From Lacticaseibacillus hulanensis (GTDB lineage: Bacteria; Bacillota; Bacilli; Lactobacillales; Lactobacillaceae): a stretch of 64,000 nt of DNA. Shown here piece by piece: positions 43,582-53,273 of the stretch. The notes under the pieces were generated by a model. It was not told where the DNA came from. It ran no database searches and was given only the letters and a program-made list of their open reading frames with translations. The position numbers and the translations under genes are program-made. The stretch covers positions 122,746 through 186,745 of the forward strand of contig NZ_RRYD01000001.1 in assembly GCF_004010095.1 (NCBI RefSeq), given 5' to 3'. Numbering within the stretch: the stretch's first letter is position 1; every line of letters begins with the position of its first letter.

Positions 43582-44451
43582 CTAATCCTTCTTTGCGACC
43601 AACTCAATGTAGCCGTCATGAATCGTAATCTTCCGGGCCTTGAGCAGGTGACCAACGGCGCGCTTGAAGGCACCCTTGCTGATGTCCAATTGACGGTTGA
43701 TTTCGTCCGGTGATGACTTGTCCGTCAGTTCGAGGCGCCCATCACGACTGTGCTCGAGAACGGCTAGCACCATTCCCGCATCGTCATCAATGGCCTCAAA
43801 CGCGCGGGGCTTCAGTGAAATATTGAGTCCACCATCATCGCGCACCCCAATGACCCGACCGTGAACAACTTGCCCGAGGCGTGGTTCAACGTCGCGCTCG
43901 CTGGGATGGATAAAACCAAGCTGATGTTCATCGGTGAACACAAAGGTCCCAACAATCTTGTTGCGGTAAACGGTTGCCGTTACGTCCTTGTTCATCATGT
44001 CCGCATGTGCACGGCGTGACAGCTGGCTGATAATGTCCCCACCAGCAATCGTCGCCCACATCCGGTCCTTCTTATCGATAATCAGTTTGACCATGAGGCG
44101 GTCGCCCCGCTGTGGCCAAAGATATGTCTCAAGTGGCAATTCATCTAAGCTAACGGCAATGTCCTTATCTGGCAAGCCAGCGTCAACAAACACACCTAGG
44201 TCCCGGCGCGTTGCGACCACGTCACAATAGGCGTATTGTGATTCGCTGATTTTAGGTTGTTTGGTCGTCAGGCGCGGGTGGTGATGCTCATCTTCGTAAG
44301 CAAAGCCCGTGACGTCAGCCCCGATTTCGGGTACATCCTCGCCAAACTCGGTTGCATCTACTGGCATCGTAACACCCGCGTACTGAACAAAGACGGTCGT
44401 GTCGTTTTTATCCGACACCTTGCCGGTAATAAATTGACCGTTAAACTCCAT
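43582..44451 (-). CDS. cvfB: S1 RNA-binding protein CvfB
   Basis: A 289-residue protein with three S1-like OB domains and a C-terminal winged helix (LDISKGAFKRAVGHLLKARKI), the architecture of S. aureus CvfB (B. subtilis YitL), an RNA-binding regulator of virulence and other genes. The second S1 domain shows DLGVFVDAGLPDKDI; the third includes GVRDDGGLNISLKPR. The ATG at 44451 follows GGAGG; the longer frame to 44490 has no such site. It sits 15 bases upstream of xerD. Confidence 0.92.
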   Translation of the reverse strand: MEFNGQFITGKVSDKNDTTVFVQYAGVTMPVDATEFGEDVPEIGADVTGFAYEDEHHHPRLTTKQPKISESQYAYCDVVATRRDLGVFVDAGLPDKDIAVSLDELPLETYLWPQRGDRLMVKLIIDKKDRMWATIAGGDIISQLSRRAHADMMNKDVTATVYRNKIVGTFVFTDEHQLGFIHPSERDVEPRLGQVVHGRVIGVRDDGGLNISLKPRAFEAIDDDAGMVLAVLEHSRDGRLELTDKSSPDEINRQLDISKGAFKRAVGHLLKARKITIHDGYIELVAKKD

Positions 44452-44587
44452 GATTGTTTTCCTCCAACATATCTGTATATATCCGCACAATTAACGCGGC
44501 GGGTGCTTCTTGCGAATCACCCGCCCAATCCTCTCCCTACTTTACCAAATTCCGGCATAATAAACCAGTTACCATAATCCGCCAGAC

Positions 44588-44622
44588 ACAAAAAAAGCGT
44601 GCCGCAAGCGACACGCTTTTTT
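44588..44622 (-). terminator. Terminator after pyk
   Basis: AAAAAAGCGTG (44591-44601) pairs with CACGCTTTTTT (44612-44622); T tract on the minus strand, just past the pyk stop. Confidence 0.92.
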
Positions 44623-44636
44623 CACTAGGTTAAATC

Positions 44637-46403
44637 CTAGAGGGCGTTGGTAGCACCCTTGTAGATAATACCGCGACGAGAGTCAACGGTGATTACCTGG
44701 CCGTCGTTGATAACGGTCGTTGCGTTTTCAGCACCAACAACAACAGGAATTCCCATTGCGATGCCGACAACAGCAGCGTGGCTCGTAAGCCCACCAGCTT
44801 CAACAACAACAGCAGCAGCCTTTTCGATTGCAGGCAGGTAGTCCTTGTCCGTGGTCTTAACAACCAGAACGTCACCCTTCTGCATCTTGGCAACAGCTTC
44901 ACCAGCAGTAGCAGCAACAACTGCCTTACCAACGGTGGTCTGGTCGCCAACACCGGAACCAGAGGTCAGCTTGGAGCCGATCATCTGCACCTTCATAACG
45001 TTGGTCGTGCCGGTTTCACCGACAGGAACACCAGCGGTAATAAGGATAAGGTCGCCTTCTTCAGCAAAGCCAAGGTCGGTAGCAGTCTTGGTAGCAAGTT
45101 CGAACATTTCGTCAGTAGAACCTGGCTTGTCAGCAACAACTGGGTAAACACCCCAGTTGATCATGAGGCCGCGACGAGTAATGTCATCGAAGGTAACGGC
45201 AAGAATGTCAGCCTTTGGACGGTACTTGCTGATCATCCGCGCAGTGTAACCAGAGTTGGTTGCAGCAACGATGGTCTTAACGCCAAGGTTACGTGCGGTG
45301 TGAGCAACAGCCTGACCAACAGATTCCGTAACGGACTGGTCGGAGTAGTTCTTAAGGGCGAATGCGTCCTGGTCGACCATAGCCTTTTCGGTGTATTCGT
45401 CAATCCGTGCCATAGCAGCAACGGATTCAACAGGGTAGTCCCCGTTTGCGGATTCACCGGAAAGCATGGTAGCGTCGGTACCGTCGAATACGGCGTTAGC
45501 AACGTCGTTAACTTCGGCACGGGTAGGACGTGGGTTTTCCTGCATGGAGTCAAGCATCTGGGTAGCAGTGATAACTGGCTTGCCAAGAGCGTTGCACTTC
45601 TTGATGAGGGCCTTCTGAACGAGTGGCACGTGTTCGAATGGAATTTCGACACCCATGTCACCACGAGCAACCATCAAACCATCGGAAACCTTCAGGATGT
45701 CATCGATGTTGTCGATACCTTCCTGGGATTCGATCTTAGGGAAGATCTGAACGTATTCAGCGTGCTTTTCTTCGAGCAGTTCGCGGATGTCAAGGACGTC
45801 CTGAGGCTTACGTACGAAGGAAGCAGCGATGAAGTTGATGCCGCTGTCAAGACCGAAACGAATGTCAGATGCATCCTTTTCAGTAATACCAGGCAGGTTA
45901 ATCGCAACACCAGGTGCGTTAACACCCTTACGACCGCCCAAGATACCATCGTTTTGAACGGTGGTAACAAGTTCACGGTTTGCTTCGTCCTTTTCGGTGA
46001 TCAGGCAGTCAAACAGACCGTCATCGAAGAGAACGTGACCACCAACGTGGGTGTCGTCGTAAAGACCTGGGTAGGTAACCGCGATCTTTTCCTTCGTCCC
46101 TTTGAGGGATGCATCCATCGAAATGCGAACAACGTCGCCGGTGTGGAATTCGATCTTACCAGTTGGCGTGTCCTGAACGGTGGTGCGAATTTCAGCACCC
46201 TTGGTGTCCAGCATAATCCCAACAGTCTTACCGGTGATCTTTTCAGCTTCGTGAACCATGTTCATACGAGCGAGGTGTTCCTCGTGGTCCCCGTGTGAGA
46301 AGTTGAAGCGGAAGACGTTTGCACCTGCTTCAATCAACTTAACAATAATGTCGGTTGTGTTACTTGCAGGTCCAAGCGTGCTGACGATCTTGGTCTTTTT
46401 CAT
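44637..46403 (-). CDS. pyk: Pyruvate kinase, long form with C-terminal phosphohistidine-like domain
   Basis: The 588-residue glycolytic enzyme makes pyruvate and ATP from phosphoenolpyruvate. The N terminus KKTKIVSTLGPAS, NFSHGDHEEH, the catalytic-loop VARGDMGVEIP and NKPVITATQMLDS-type segment (here GKPVITATQMLDS) are present. Beyond the usual ~470 residues it has an extra domain resembling the PEP-utilising swivelling domain (GGLTSHAAVVGIAMGIPVVVG), as in other Bacilli, with Thr-Ser-His intact. AAGGAG precedes the ATG. It follows pfkA by 61 bases, forming the pfkA-pyk glycolytic operon. Codon use is highly biased. Confidence 0.97.
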   Translation of the reverse strand: MKKTKIVSTLGPASNTTDIIVKLIEAGANVFRFNFSHGDHEEHLARMNMVHEAEKITGKTVGIMLDTKGAEIRTTVQDTPTGKIEFHTGDVVRISMDASLKGTKEKIAVTYPGLYDDTHVGGHVLFDDGLFDCLITEKDEANRELVTTVQNDGILGGRKGVNAPGVAINLPGITEKDASDIRFGLDSGINFIAASFVRKPQDVLDIRELLEEKHAEYVQIFPKIESQEGIDNIDDILKVSDGLMVARGDMGVEIPFEHVPLVQKALIKKCNALGKPVITATQMLDSMQENPRPTRAEVNDVANAVFDGTDATMLSGESANGDYPVESVAAMARIDEYTEKAMVDQDAFALKNYSDQSVTESVGQAVAHTARNLGVKTIVAATNSGYTARMISKYRPKADILAVTFDDITRRGLMINWGVYPVVADKPGSTDEMFELATKTATDLGFAEEGDLILITAGVPVGETGTTNVMKVQMIGSKLTSGSGVGDQTTVGKAVVAATAGEAVAKMQKGDVLVVKTTDKDYLPAIEKAAAVVVEAGGLTSHAAVVGIAMGIPVVVGAENATTVINDGQVITVDSRRGIIYKGATNAL

Positions 46404-46464
46404 GAAAGAAAACGCTCCTTTAAAAAATGTGTTTTTAAACTTTGGTACCCAAAATTAAATGTGC

Positions 46465-47433
<969 letters not shown>

Positions 47434-47536
47434 TCACGTGATTACTCGTGGATAACTCGTTCGTTCCACACAAGAGTTAGCTTAACACTTTTCAGAAATA
47501 AAGTCGCCCTTATTTACCACATTTCTAATGGCTTCC

Positions 47537-50500
47537 TCACTCAATGGTGGGCTTGCGAATCGAGACTGCGTTTTCACCCAACATTTCGCGCAATGTTGCC
47601 TGCATGTCGGCGCTACCACTGACGGAGTAGCGTGCAGCGAGCAAAACGGATTTTCCGTCGCTGGTCACATTTACGCGCATCCGGCCGCGATTACTCAAGA
47701 GAACCCGCAGCACATCTTTTTTCATATTTACATTTGCTTCATTGCCAAGATTCAGAAACAAGACCTCGGGGAGATTGGCAACAGCTTTGTCGGCATGTTG
47801 CACCCGGTTGGCCAAATATCTAGGCGCATCGGGCGTGCTCTCCCGGTCCTGGCTCACATTAATTAGGTAAACGGTGCCGGCAGCCAGCCCGCCGCTTTGC
47901 AAATATTGCTGCGGAAAAACGGTCACTTCGGCCGTCGCCGATTCATCCTGCACCGTCAGAAAGGCCATCTTGGTGCCCTTCTTGGTGGTGATTACGTGCA
48001 CATCCGTTGCCACGACCAGAACCCAGCACTGCTTGCTCAGCGCGCTTAGATCAACAACCGGGAAAAATTCACGCAGAATACTGTACCGGTCAACCGGGTG
48101 GCCCTGCAGGAAATACCCAAGCTGGTCAGCCGTCATGGCGTCCCGGTCACTGGCACTAAGCTGCTGCACCGTCGTTTTGCTTGGCCACACCGCTGCCAGT
48201 AGCGCCGCGTCACCACTGGCCAAATTAACCGCCTCGAGCATGCCATCCAGCCCGGCCAGCAGGTTCGCCCGGTCGAAGTCTAGGTTGTCAAACGCGCCGG
48301 CTTTGACCAGCGGCGTTAGGGTCGCGCTCGTGCGCTGCTTTGCAGTTAACGCCAGCAGGAATTCGGGAAAACTGGTGATTTTCTTTTCCTTCCGGGCCGC
48401 AATCACAGCCATCACCGCATCCCGGCGCAGACCACGAATCGCGCCCAGACCGACCCGAATCTGCCCTTGGACAACGCGGTAACCATTGCCAGACAGGTTA
48501 ACATCGGGTGGCAAAATTTTCACGCCCGCCGCCTTCGCCTCACTGATGAATGCCTGGGTTTTGGCCTGATTACCGATGTTCGCGTTCAGCTCGGCAGTGT
48601 AAAATGCGGCCGGGTAATGCCGTTTGATGTAAGCCATCCAAAAAGCAAGCATCCCGTAAGCGACGGCGTGACTGCGGTTAAACCCGTAACCGGCAAACTG
48701 CTCAATTGCCGCGTAGATGGTCTCCCCGTCGGCAACACCAACGCCATTGCGCGTTGCACCAGCGAGGAATTCGGTCTTGCCCGCGTCAATGAGCGCCTGC
48801 TTTTTCTTGCTCATCGCCCGCCGCAAATCATCGGCTGCGGCCAGCGACATTCCCCCAACCGTGTGGGCCACCTGCATAACCTGCTCCTGGTAGACGATGA
48901 TGCCGTACGTCGATTGAAGAATTGGCTCCAGCAGTGGCGTCGCGTAGGTAATTGGCTTCCGCCCGTGCATGCGGTCCGCAAATTCAGTAATAAACTGCAA
49001 TGGCCCGGGACGGTACAGCGCACCGGTGGCCACAACGTCCTCAAAGGTCCGCGGCGCCACCGTCCGCAATGTTGCCCGCATCTGCCGGCGCTCGAACTGG
49101 AAGATACCAAGCGTGTCGCCCCTCGCGAATAATTGGAGCGTTGCCGCATCATCAAGGGGTACCTGCTGCAGCGTAAACTTTGGGTCAAACTGGCGCTGGA
49201 CGATTTTTTGCATGCTCGTGAGCAGAGACAACGTGCGCAGACCCAGCACGTCAATTTTGAGCAAGCCGATACGTTCGACGTATTCCTTGGTCACCTGAGT
49301 CTGAATTCCGATGCCCACTCCGCTTTTCTGCAGGCCAACAGTATCCATCATGTCCCCGGCGGAAAGAACGACTCCCGCCGCATGGGTGGTCACAGTCCGG
49401 GGCAACCCGACAATGCGGTCAGCCACCGCAAGAATCCGGGCGATTTGGGGATCATCTTGGCGCAAATCGCGCAACTGCTGACTGTTTTCTAATGCGTCCG
49501 CAATTGTTTTGGCGCTGCCGGGAATCTCACTGGCCAAATTGTCAGTTGCATAACTAGCCAGCCCGTACACCTTGGCCACATCGCGCACTGCTTGGTGGGG
49601 GCCAAACGTGCTGGTCGCCATGATTTGGGCGATGTGTTGTGCACCGTACTTGTTCTTAATGTAACTCAAGACATCGCTGCGGCGCTCGTCCTGAACGTCA
49701 ATATCGATATCTGGCATCTGTCCGCGGTTCGGGTTCAAGAATCGTTCAAACAGCAAACCGTACGCAATGGGATCCACGGCGGTGATGCCGAGGCTAAAGG
49801 CCACAAGGGAGCCCGCCGCCGACCCCCGTCCCGGGCCCGTCATAATCCCCTGCGCGTTGGCCGCCCTAATAATGTCCTGCACAATTAGGAAATAATCAGC
49901 AAACCCCATCTGGTCAATCACGTCGAGCTCGCGTTCCAGCCGCTGCGAATATTCGTCCGTAACCACGCTGATGCGCTCATTCAACCCCGTAGTTGCCAGC
50001 TTGGCCAAATACTCCTCGGTGGTCAGACCACTGGGTAGCGGAAACTGCGGCAGCTGCGGCTTGACCACGGGAATGGTGACGTCGCACCGCTGAACTAGAT
50101 CCTCGGTGCCCGCAATGGCCGCCGTGAACCCCGCGCGGTTTAACACCTCAGTCAGCACACTCGCTTCAGGCAAAATGTACTCCGGATCATCCGCTGGCAA
50201 CTGGGTCAGCTTCAGGTCCTGGTCAATTGCCATGAGTACCCGCCTGGTTTCGGAACCAGCGTGATCTAGTTCGCGCACATCCCCCAGAACCACCGGTGTC
50301 CAGTGGTGAAGCTGCGCAAAGTCCAGCAAGTCCGTATTCTGCTGGACCCCGGGCAACCCAATGTTGATGCTGGCGGGCTTTTTGGTTGCTAGGCGGTCGA
50401 CCGCGGTTGCCGCGGCGTTCCCATCCCCCGCAGCAAATGCTCGATACATTGGCCCGTTTTCGGTCGTCACCACGGCAAGACCGGTAAAATCTGGTAATTC

Positions 50501-50806
50501 CGCTAGCGTTTTGTGATCAAACTGAACCGCGGTGCTGATTTTCAGCAATTGCCGATAGCCAGTAAGGTTTTCTGCAATCAACACAATGTTCTCATCGTCA
50601 ATGATTAATTGCATCCCGAGCAGTGGCTTAATTCCGGCGGCAGTGGCGGCATCGTAGAACGGGACGAGGTTGTACACAACGTTGACATCAGTCAGTGCCA
50701 TCGCCGTGTAACCATTTGTCTTGGCAGCGCGCACCAAATCAGCCACCCTGATTGGGCTGGCCAAAAAAGTGCCACTTGTCGTAACTCGTAATTGTGTCAA
50801 GCTCAT
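47537..50806 (-). CDS. dnaE: DNA polymerase III subunit alpha, DnaE type
   Basis: A 1089-residue replicative or lagging-strand polymerase. The PHP domain is first, then the polymerase core with GPGRGSAAGSLV and catalytic Asp366 and Asp368 (PDIDIDVQDERR), the thumb/fingers with GYGFNRSHAVAYG, and a C-terminal OB domain (near residue 970, FLTVQDESATAEVTVFP). The PHP metal sites are degenerate: R7-V-T replaces the expected H-x-H, and D40-V-N replaces D-H-G, so no nuclease activity is expected from it. It lies upstream of pfkA-pyk, the common lactobacillar order. PolC would be elsewhere. Confidence 0.95.
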   Translation of the reverse strand: MSLTQLRVTTSGTFLASPIRVADLVRAAKTNGYTAMALTDVNVVYNLVPFYDAATAAGIKPLLGMQLIIDDENIVLIAENLTGYRQLLKISTAVQFDHKTLAELPDFTGLAVVTTENGPMYRAFAAGDGNAAATAVDRLATKKPASINIGLPGVQQNTDLLDFAQLHHWTPVVLGDVRELDHAGSETRRVLMAIDQDLKLTQLPADDPEYILPEASVLTEVLNRAGFTAAIAGTEDLVQRCDVTIPVVKPQLPQFPLPSGLTTEEYLAKLATTGLNERISVVTDEYSQRLERELDVIDQMGFADYFLIVQDIIRAANAQGIMTGPGRGSAAGSLVAFSLGITAVDPIAYGLLFERFLNPNRGQMPDIDIDVQDERRSDVLSYIKNKYGAQHIAQIMATSTFGPHQAVRDVAKVYGLASYATDNLASEIPGSAKTIADALENSQQLRDLRQDDPQIARILAVADRIVGLPRTVTTHAAGVVLSAGDMMDTVGLQKSGVGIGIQTQVTKEYVERIGLLKIDVLGLRTLSLLTSMQKIVQRQFDPKFTLQQVPLDDAATLQLFARGDTLGIFQFERRQMRATLRTVAPRTFEDVVATGALYRPGPLQFITEFADRMHGRKPITYATPLLEPILQSTYGIIVYQEQVMQVAHTVGGMSLAAADDLRRAMSKKKQALIDAGKTEFLAGATRNGVGVADGETIYAAIEQFAGYGFNRSHAVAYGMLAFWMAYIKRHYPAAFYTAELNANIGNQAKTQAFISEAKAAGVKILPPDVNLSGNGYRVVQGQIRVGLGAIRGLRRDAVMAVIAARKEKKITSFPEFLLALTAKQRTSATLTPLVKAGAFDNLDFDRANLLAGLDGMLEAVNLASGDAALLAAVWPSKTTVQQLSASDRDAMTADQLGYFLQGHPVDRYSILREFFPVVDLSALSKQCWVLVVATDVHVITTKKGTKMAFLTVQDESATAEVTVFPQQYLQSGGLAAGTVYLINVSQDRESTPDAPRYLANRVQHADKAVANLPEVLFLNLGNEANVNMKKDVLRVLLSNRGRMRVNVTSDGKSVLLAARYSVSGSADMQATLREMLGENAVSIRKPTIE

Positions 50807-50875
50807 TGCGTTCCACCTCGCTAACCATTATAAACTAAATGCGATATCGACTACGGCAAAAATAATGTTGTTCAT

Positions 50876-50903
50876 TTGCAATGTTTAAATTCCGTGGTAA
50901 GAT
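50876..50903 (+). promoter_or_regulatory. Promoter of the DUF2929 gene
   Basis: TTGCAA (50876-50881) and TAAGAT (50898-50903) with a 16-base spacer and TGG just before the -10. The leader then contains a small hairpin (AGCCCC at 50945-50950 with GGGGCT at 50958-50963). Confidence 0.5.
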
Positions 50904-50987
50904 TGCTGGGAAGTGGATTTACCTCCACACATGTTTTCAAGCCGAGCCCCACACAGCGGGGCTGACGCAAAGAAAGGACGAATTCAC

Positions 50988-51167
50988 ATGCGCTATATTG
51001 TTACACTTATCTGGGGCGTCATCATGGGCCAGCTCATGGGCTTTCTTTCTGGCGCGCTAACAAAAACCGCCTACTCCCCTAAACTTTCGCTAATTTTCAG
51101 CGTAATCTTCGTGATTATTTTGTTCGCATTACCACCAATCATGAAGCACTTTGATACTGCCAAGTAA
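50988..51167 (+). CDS. yjzD: DUF2929 family small membrane protein (YjzD-like)
   Basis: A 59-residue protein with two transmembrane helices (about 3-24 and 34-54) and the family N terminus MRYIVTLIWGVIMGQLMGF. The ATG at 50988 follows AGAAAGGA; upstream codons in this frame come from the leader. Function is unknown. It is a lone + strand gene with its own promoter and terminator, divergent from dnaE. Confidence 0.85.
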   Translation: MRYIVTLIWGVIMGQLMGFLSGALTKTAYSPKLSLIFSVIFVIILFALPPIMKHFDTAK

Positions 51168-51170
51168 TTT

Positions 51171-51216
51171 AAAAAGAACCCCGACGTGATGAAACCTGCG
51201 TCGGGGTTCTTTTTTG
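51171..51216. terminator. Terminator between the DUF2929 gene (+) and the lipoprotein gene (-)
   Basis: A 15-bp stem, AAAAGAACCCCGACG (51172-51186) with CGTCGGGGTTCTTTT (51199-51213), has an A run on the left and a T run on the right. Confidence 0.92.
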
Positions 51217-51285
51217 CTTGCGCTGATTCAGGAAAAATGAGCGGAACCAGATTATCTCTGATTGCGGTCACCACCGTCAGCGGTC

Positions 51286-52131
51286 TTACTTGGTGATGTA
51301 AATGTAGAGGTGGGACGTTGATACACCCACGTTGAACTTCACACCATTACTCTTAATTGTGTCGATGGTGGTCTTCGAGTCGTTTTGATCCTTGACCGCC
51401 TTTTGGAACTTCTTCATGACGTCCTTTGCGTTCGCCCCGGTTGCGTTGCCGAGCAGTGCAAGCGTGGTGGCAAAGTCCTTCGCCTTGGTTTTGTCCTTCA
51501 TGGCCTTAACCGGCACAATGAGGGCAAAGCCGACAGCCTTACCGTCCGCAACGTTAGCCCGCACAACCGCATTCTTCGTGTTCAAGACCTCATGAATACC
51601 GGCTTTAGCCGTCGCGTCAAGTTGCTTGTCCTTCGTTGCCTTAGTGGCCTTGGCCAGTTCAGCCTGCATCTGCTTAGCCTTGGTGGCCATGGCCATCTGG
51701 GCTGCTGGTGCCATCTGCGCGATTTGTGCCTTGGTTGGCTGCTTTGCCTGCATCTGCTTCTGCACGGACTTAGGCAACGCGCTACCAATGACTGCCTGGT
51801 TGTACTTGGTCGCCACGTTCTTGTACGTACCCAAGGTCTTAGCGGCGTTAACCGTCACGGTCTGCTTCTGCTTGCCGGCAGTCAGGTGCACTGTCTGCTT
51901 TTTATCTGTCACTGGTATCGTGATTGCATATGTCCCGCCGTTGACCTTCACCGAACCGTCAGTTGCAACGCTGCTGTATTGCACTTTGTCGGCCCCGGTT
52001 GCGTCGCCCTTGATGACCGCGACTAAGCCATCCTGCTTGTAGGTCGTTTTTGTTGTGGTTAGCTTATTGCCACAAGCGGTCAGGGTCAGCATTACACCTA
52101 GGCCCATAACCACTGTCATAAATCTTTTCAT
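51286..52131 (-). CDS. Secreted lipoprotein of unknown function
   Basis: 281 residues with a lipoprotein signal peptide (KRFMTVVMGLGVMLTLTAC; lipobox LTAC, lipidated Cys20). The mature part begins with a beta-rich Thr/Val domain (about 25-110, with NGGTYAITIPVTDKKQTVHL, reminiscent of bacterial surface beta-sandwich modules), then a Lys/Gln/Ala-rich helical stretch (about 115-185) and a C-terminal mixed domain. I do not recognise a family. The ribosome-binding site is weak. It lies between DUF2929 and the DUF1836 regulator, 129 bases from the latter on the same strand, so partial cotranscription is possible. Confidence 0.8.
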   Translation of the reverse strand: MKRFMTVVMGLGVMLTLTACGNKLTTTKTTYKQDGLVAVIKGDATGADKVQYSSVATDGSVKVNGGTYAITIPVTDKKQTVHLTAGKQKQTVTVNAAKTLGTYKNVATKYNQAVIGSALPKSVQKQMQAKQPTKAQIAQMAPAAQMAMATKAKQMQAELAKATKATKDKQLDATAKAGIHEVLNTKNAVVRANVADGKAVGFALIVPVKAMKDKTKAKDFATTLALLGNATGANAKDVMKKFQKAVKDQNDSKTTIDTIKSNGVKFNVGVSTSHLYIYITK

Positions 52132-52260
52132 TATTTTTCAAACCATCCTTCACACTCGACGCAAGCTCGCCTGCGCCGTAAGTCTGTGCAATAGTTTAGC
52201 CTCCACGGAAAAACGAATCAAGGCAAAAGTGACTCAGTGTCACATTTTCTTAACCTAACC

Positions 52261-52824
52261 TTATTTTTTCTTATCGTTTTTCTTGGTCGGCTCTGCGTCT
52301 GGCGCTGTCATCCGCGCCATGGTTTCCACCAGCAGTTTTTCGATAACGGAATTAATTGCTAGATTAACCATCGCGGTTTGCACCTTAGTCGTGTCTTCAC
52401 GCGTGACACCGTTGATGACCACCTCACCGTGAAAATCTGAAGAGGCCTTCTGAATCGCCCCGGCAAACGCAACGATGAACGCGTCATAGGCCTGGTGCGA
52501 ATTGCGGTTCAGCAGTTGGTACTTAATCCCGTCGGCAATCGTGTCCAGGCTGAACACGGACTTGAGGATTGCCACCACGATGACATTGGCCAGCTGGCTG
52601 CGTGAATATTTCTTCTTAAGTGGTGCCTTAATGATGCCTTTTTTAACGTAATTATTGACCATTGTGGGCGTCAGTTCGCCCAGTCCGGTCGGAACAATCA
52701 ATTCGTTCGCAAACTGTACCACCTGATCCATGTACAAATCGAATTGTGGTAAATCTGACCACCGTGGCCATTTCGTCGTTGCGAGCTTAGTCAAGTACGT
52801 GTCAAATGCTTCATCTGTTCCCAT
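52261..52824 (-). CDS. DUF1836 protein, probable MerR-like transcriptional regulator
   Basis: 187 residues. About residues 51-100 look like a MerR-type winged helix-turn-helix: LTPTMVNNYVKKGIIKAP resembles the recognition helix and turn, KKYSRSQLANV the wing start, and VVAILKSVFSLDTIADGI the following helix. The rest is helical, ending in a Lys-rich tail, without cysteines. I identify it as DUF1836, a family of unknown function. AGGAGG precedes the ATG. A 17-bp inverted repeat covers its -35 region, and the same element lies before hlyIII, so I infer an autorepressor controlling hlyIII as well. The ligand is unknown. Confidence 0.82.
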   Translation of the reverse strand: MGTDEAFDTYLTKLATTKWPRWSDLPQFDLYMDQVVQFANELIVPTGLGELTPTMVNNYVKKGIIKAPLKKKYSRSQLANVIVVAILKSVFSLDTIADGIKYQLLNRNSHQAYDAFIVAFAGAIQKASSDFHGEVVINGVTREDTTKVQTAMVNLAINSVIEKLLVETMARMTAPDAEPTKKNDKKK

Positions 52825-52853
52825 AACGAACCTCCTGCATTCTTGATACCACC

Positions 52854-52885
52854 ATTATAGCAGATTATCTAGTTTTAATAACTAG
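52854..52885 (-). promoter_or_regulatory. Promoter of the DUF1836 gene with overlapping operator
   Basis: On the minus strand a perfect TATAAT (52859-52854) is preceded by TGC (extended -10). The element 52864-52885, containing the CTAGTT-N5-AACTAG palindrome (52869-52885), overlaps the -35 position (52882-52877), where a bound regulator would block polymerase. Confidence 0.7.
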
Positions 52886-52916
52886 GAAACAGCAACTTGT
52901 TTAGCTGATTAGGCGT

Positions 52917-52949
52917 AAAAAAAAGCGCACCAACAAATGTCGGTGTGCT
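52917..52949 (-). terminator. Terminator after rpmF
   Basis: On the minus strand AGCACACCGACA pairs with TGTTGGTGCGCT (one mismatch, one wobble) and is followed by eight T. Confidence 0.88.
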
Positions 52950-52958
52950 CCCTCTTAA

Positions 52959-53147
52959 TTAAGCGTTAGCGTCTGACTTGGTGTCAACCACCTGTTCGCC
53001 CTTGTAAAAGCCCTTAGGGGAAACGTGGTGGGATACGCGGTACTCGCCGGTTGTCGCATCAAAGTGCAGGTTAGGCACATTAAGCTTGATGTGGCCACGG
53101 CGCATGCGCTTCTTGGTCTTTGAAGTTCTGCGTGCAGGAACTGCCAT
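52959..53147 (-). CDS. rpmF: Ribosomal protein L32, zinc-free form
   Basis: A 62-residue large-subunit protein. The N terminus [18 protein letters not shown] is diagnostic. The zinc-ribbon cysteines of the C+ form are all absent ([20 protein letters not shown] in their place), so this is the C- type that works without zinc. AAGGAG lies just before the ATG. Confidence 0.97.
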   Translation of the reverse strand: MAVPARRTSKTKKRMRRGHIKLNVPNLHFDATTGEYRVSHHVSPKGFYKGEQVVDTKSDANA

Positions 53148-53273
53148 GTGTATTAACTCCTTTATTACTCGGATTTCCTTTTAACTATACAGGACTTTTG
53201 AAAAAATGCAAGGTCAATCCGTGTAAACACGCGGATTAACGCATTTTTAACGCACAAATCGCGTTCAGCGGTT

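Noticed and set aside
44778..46298. A 506-codon open frame on the + strand opposite pyk
   Set aside because: It is exactly antisense to the strongly biased pyk gene. Its product has no recognisable domain and no ribosome-binding site. Long antisense frames are expected from the codon bias of highly expressed genes.
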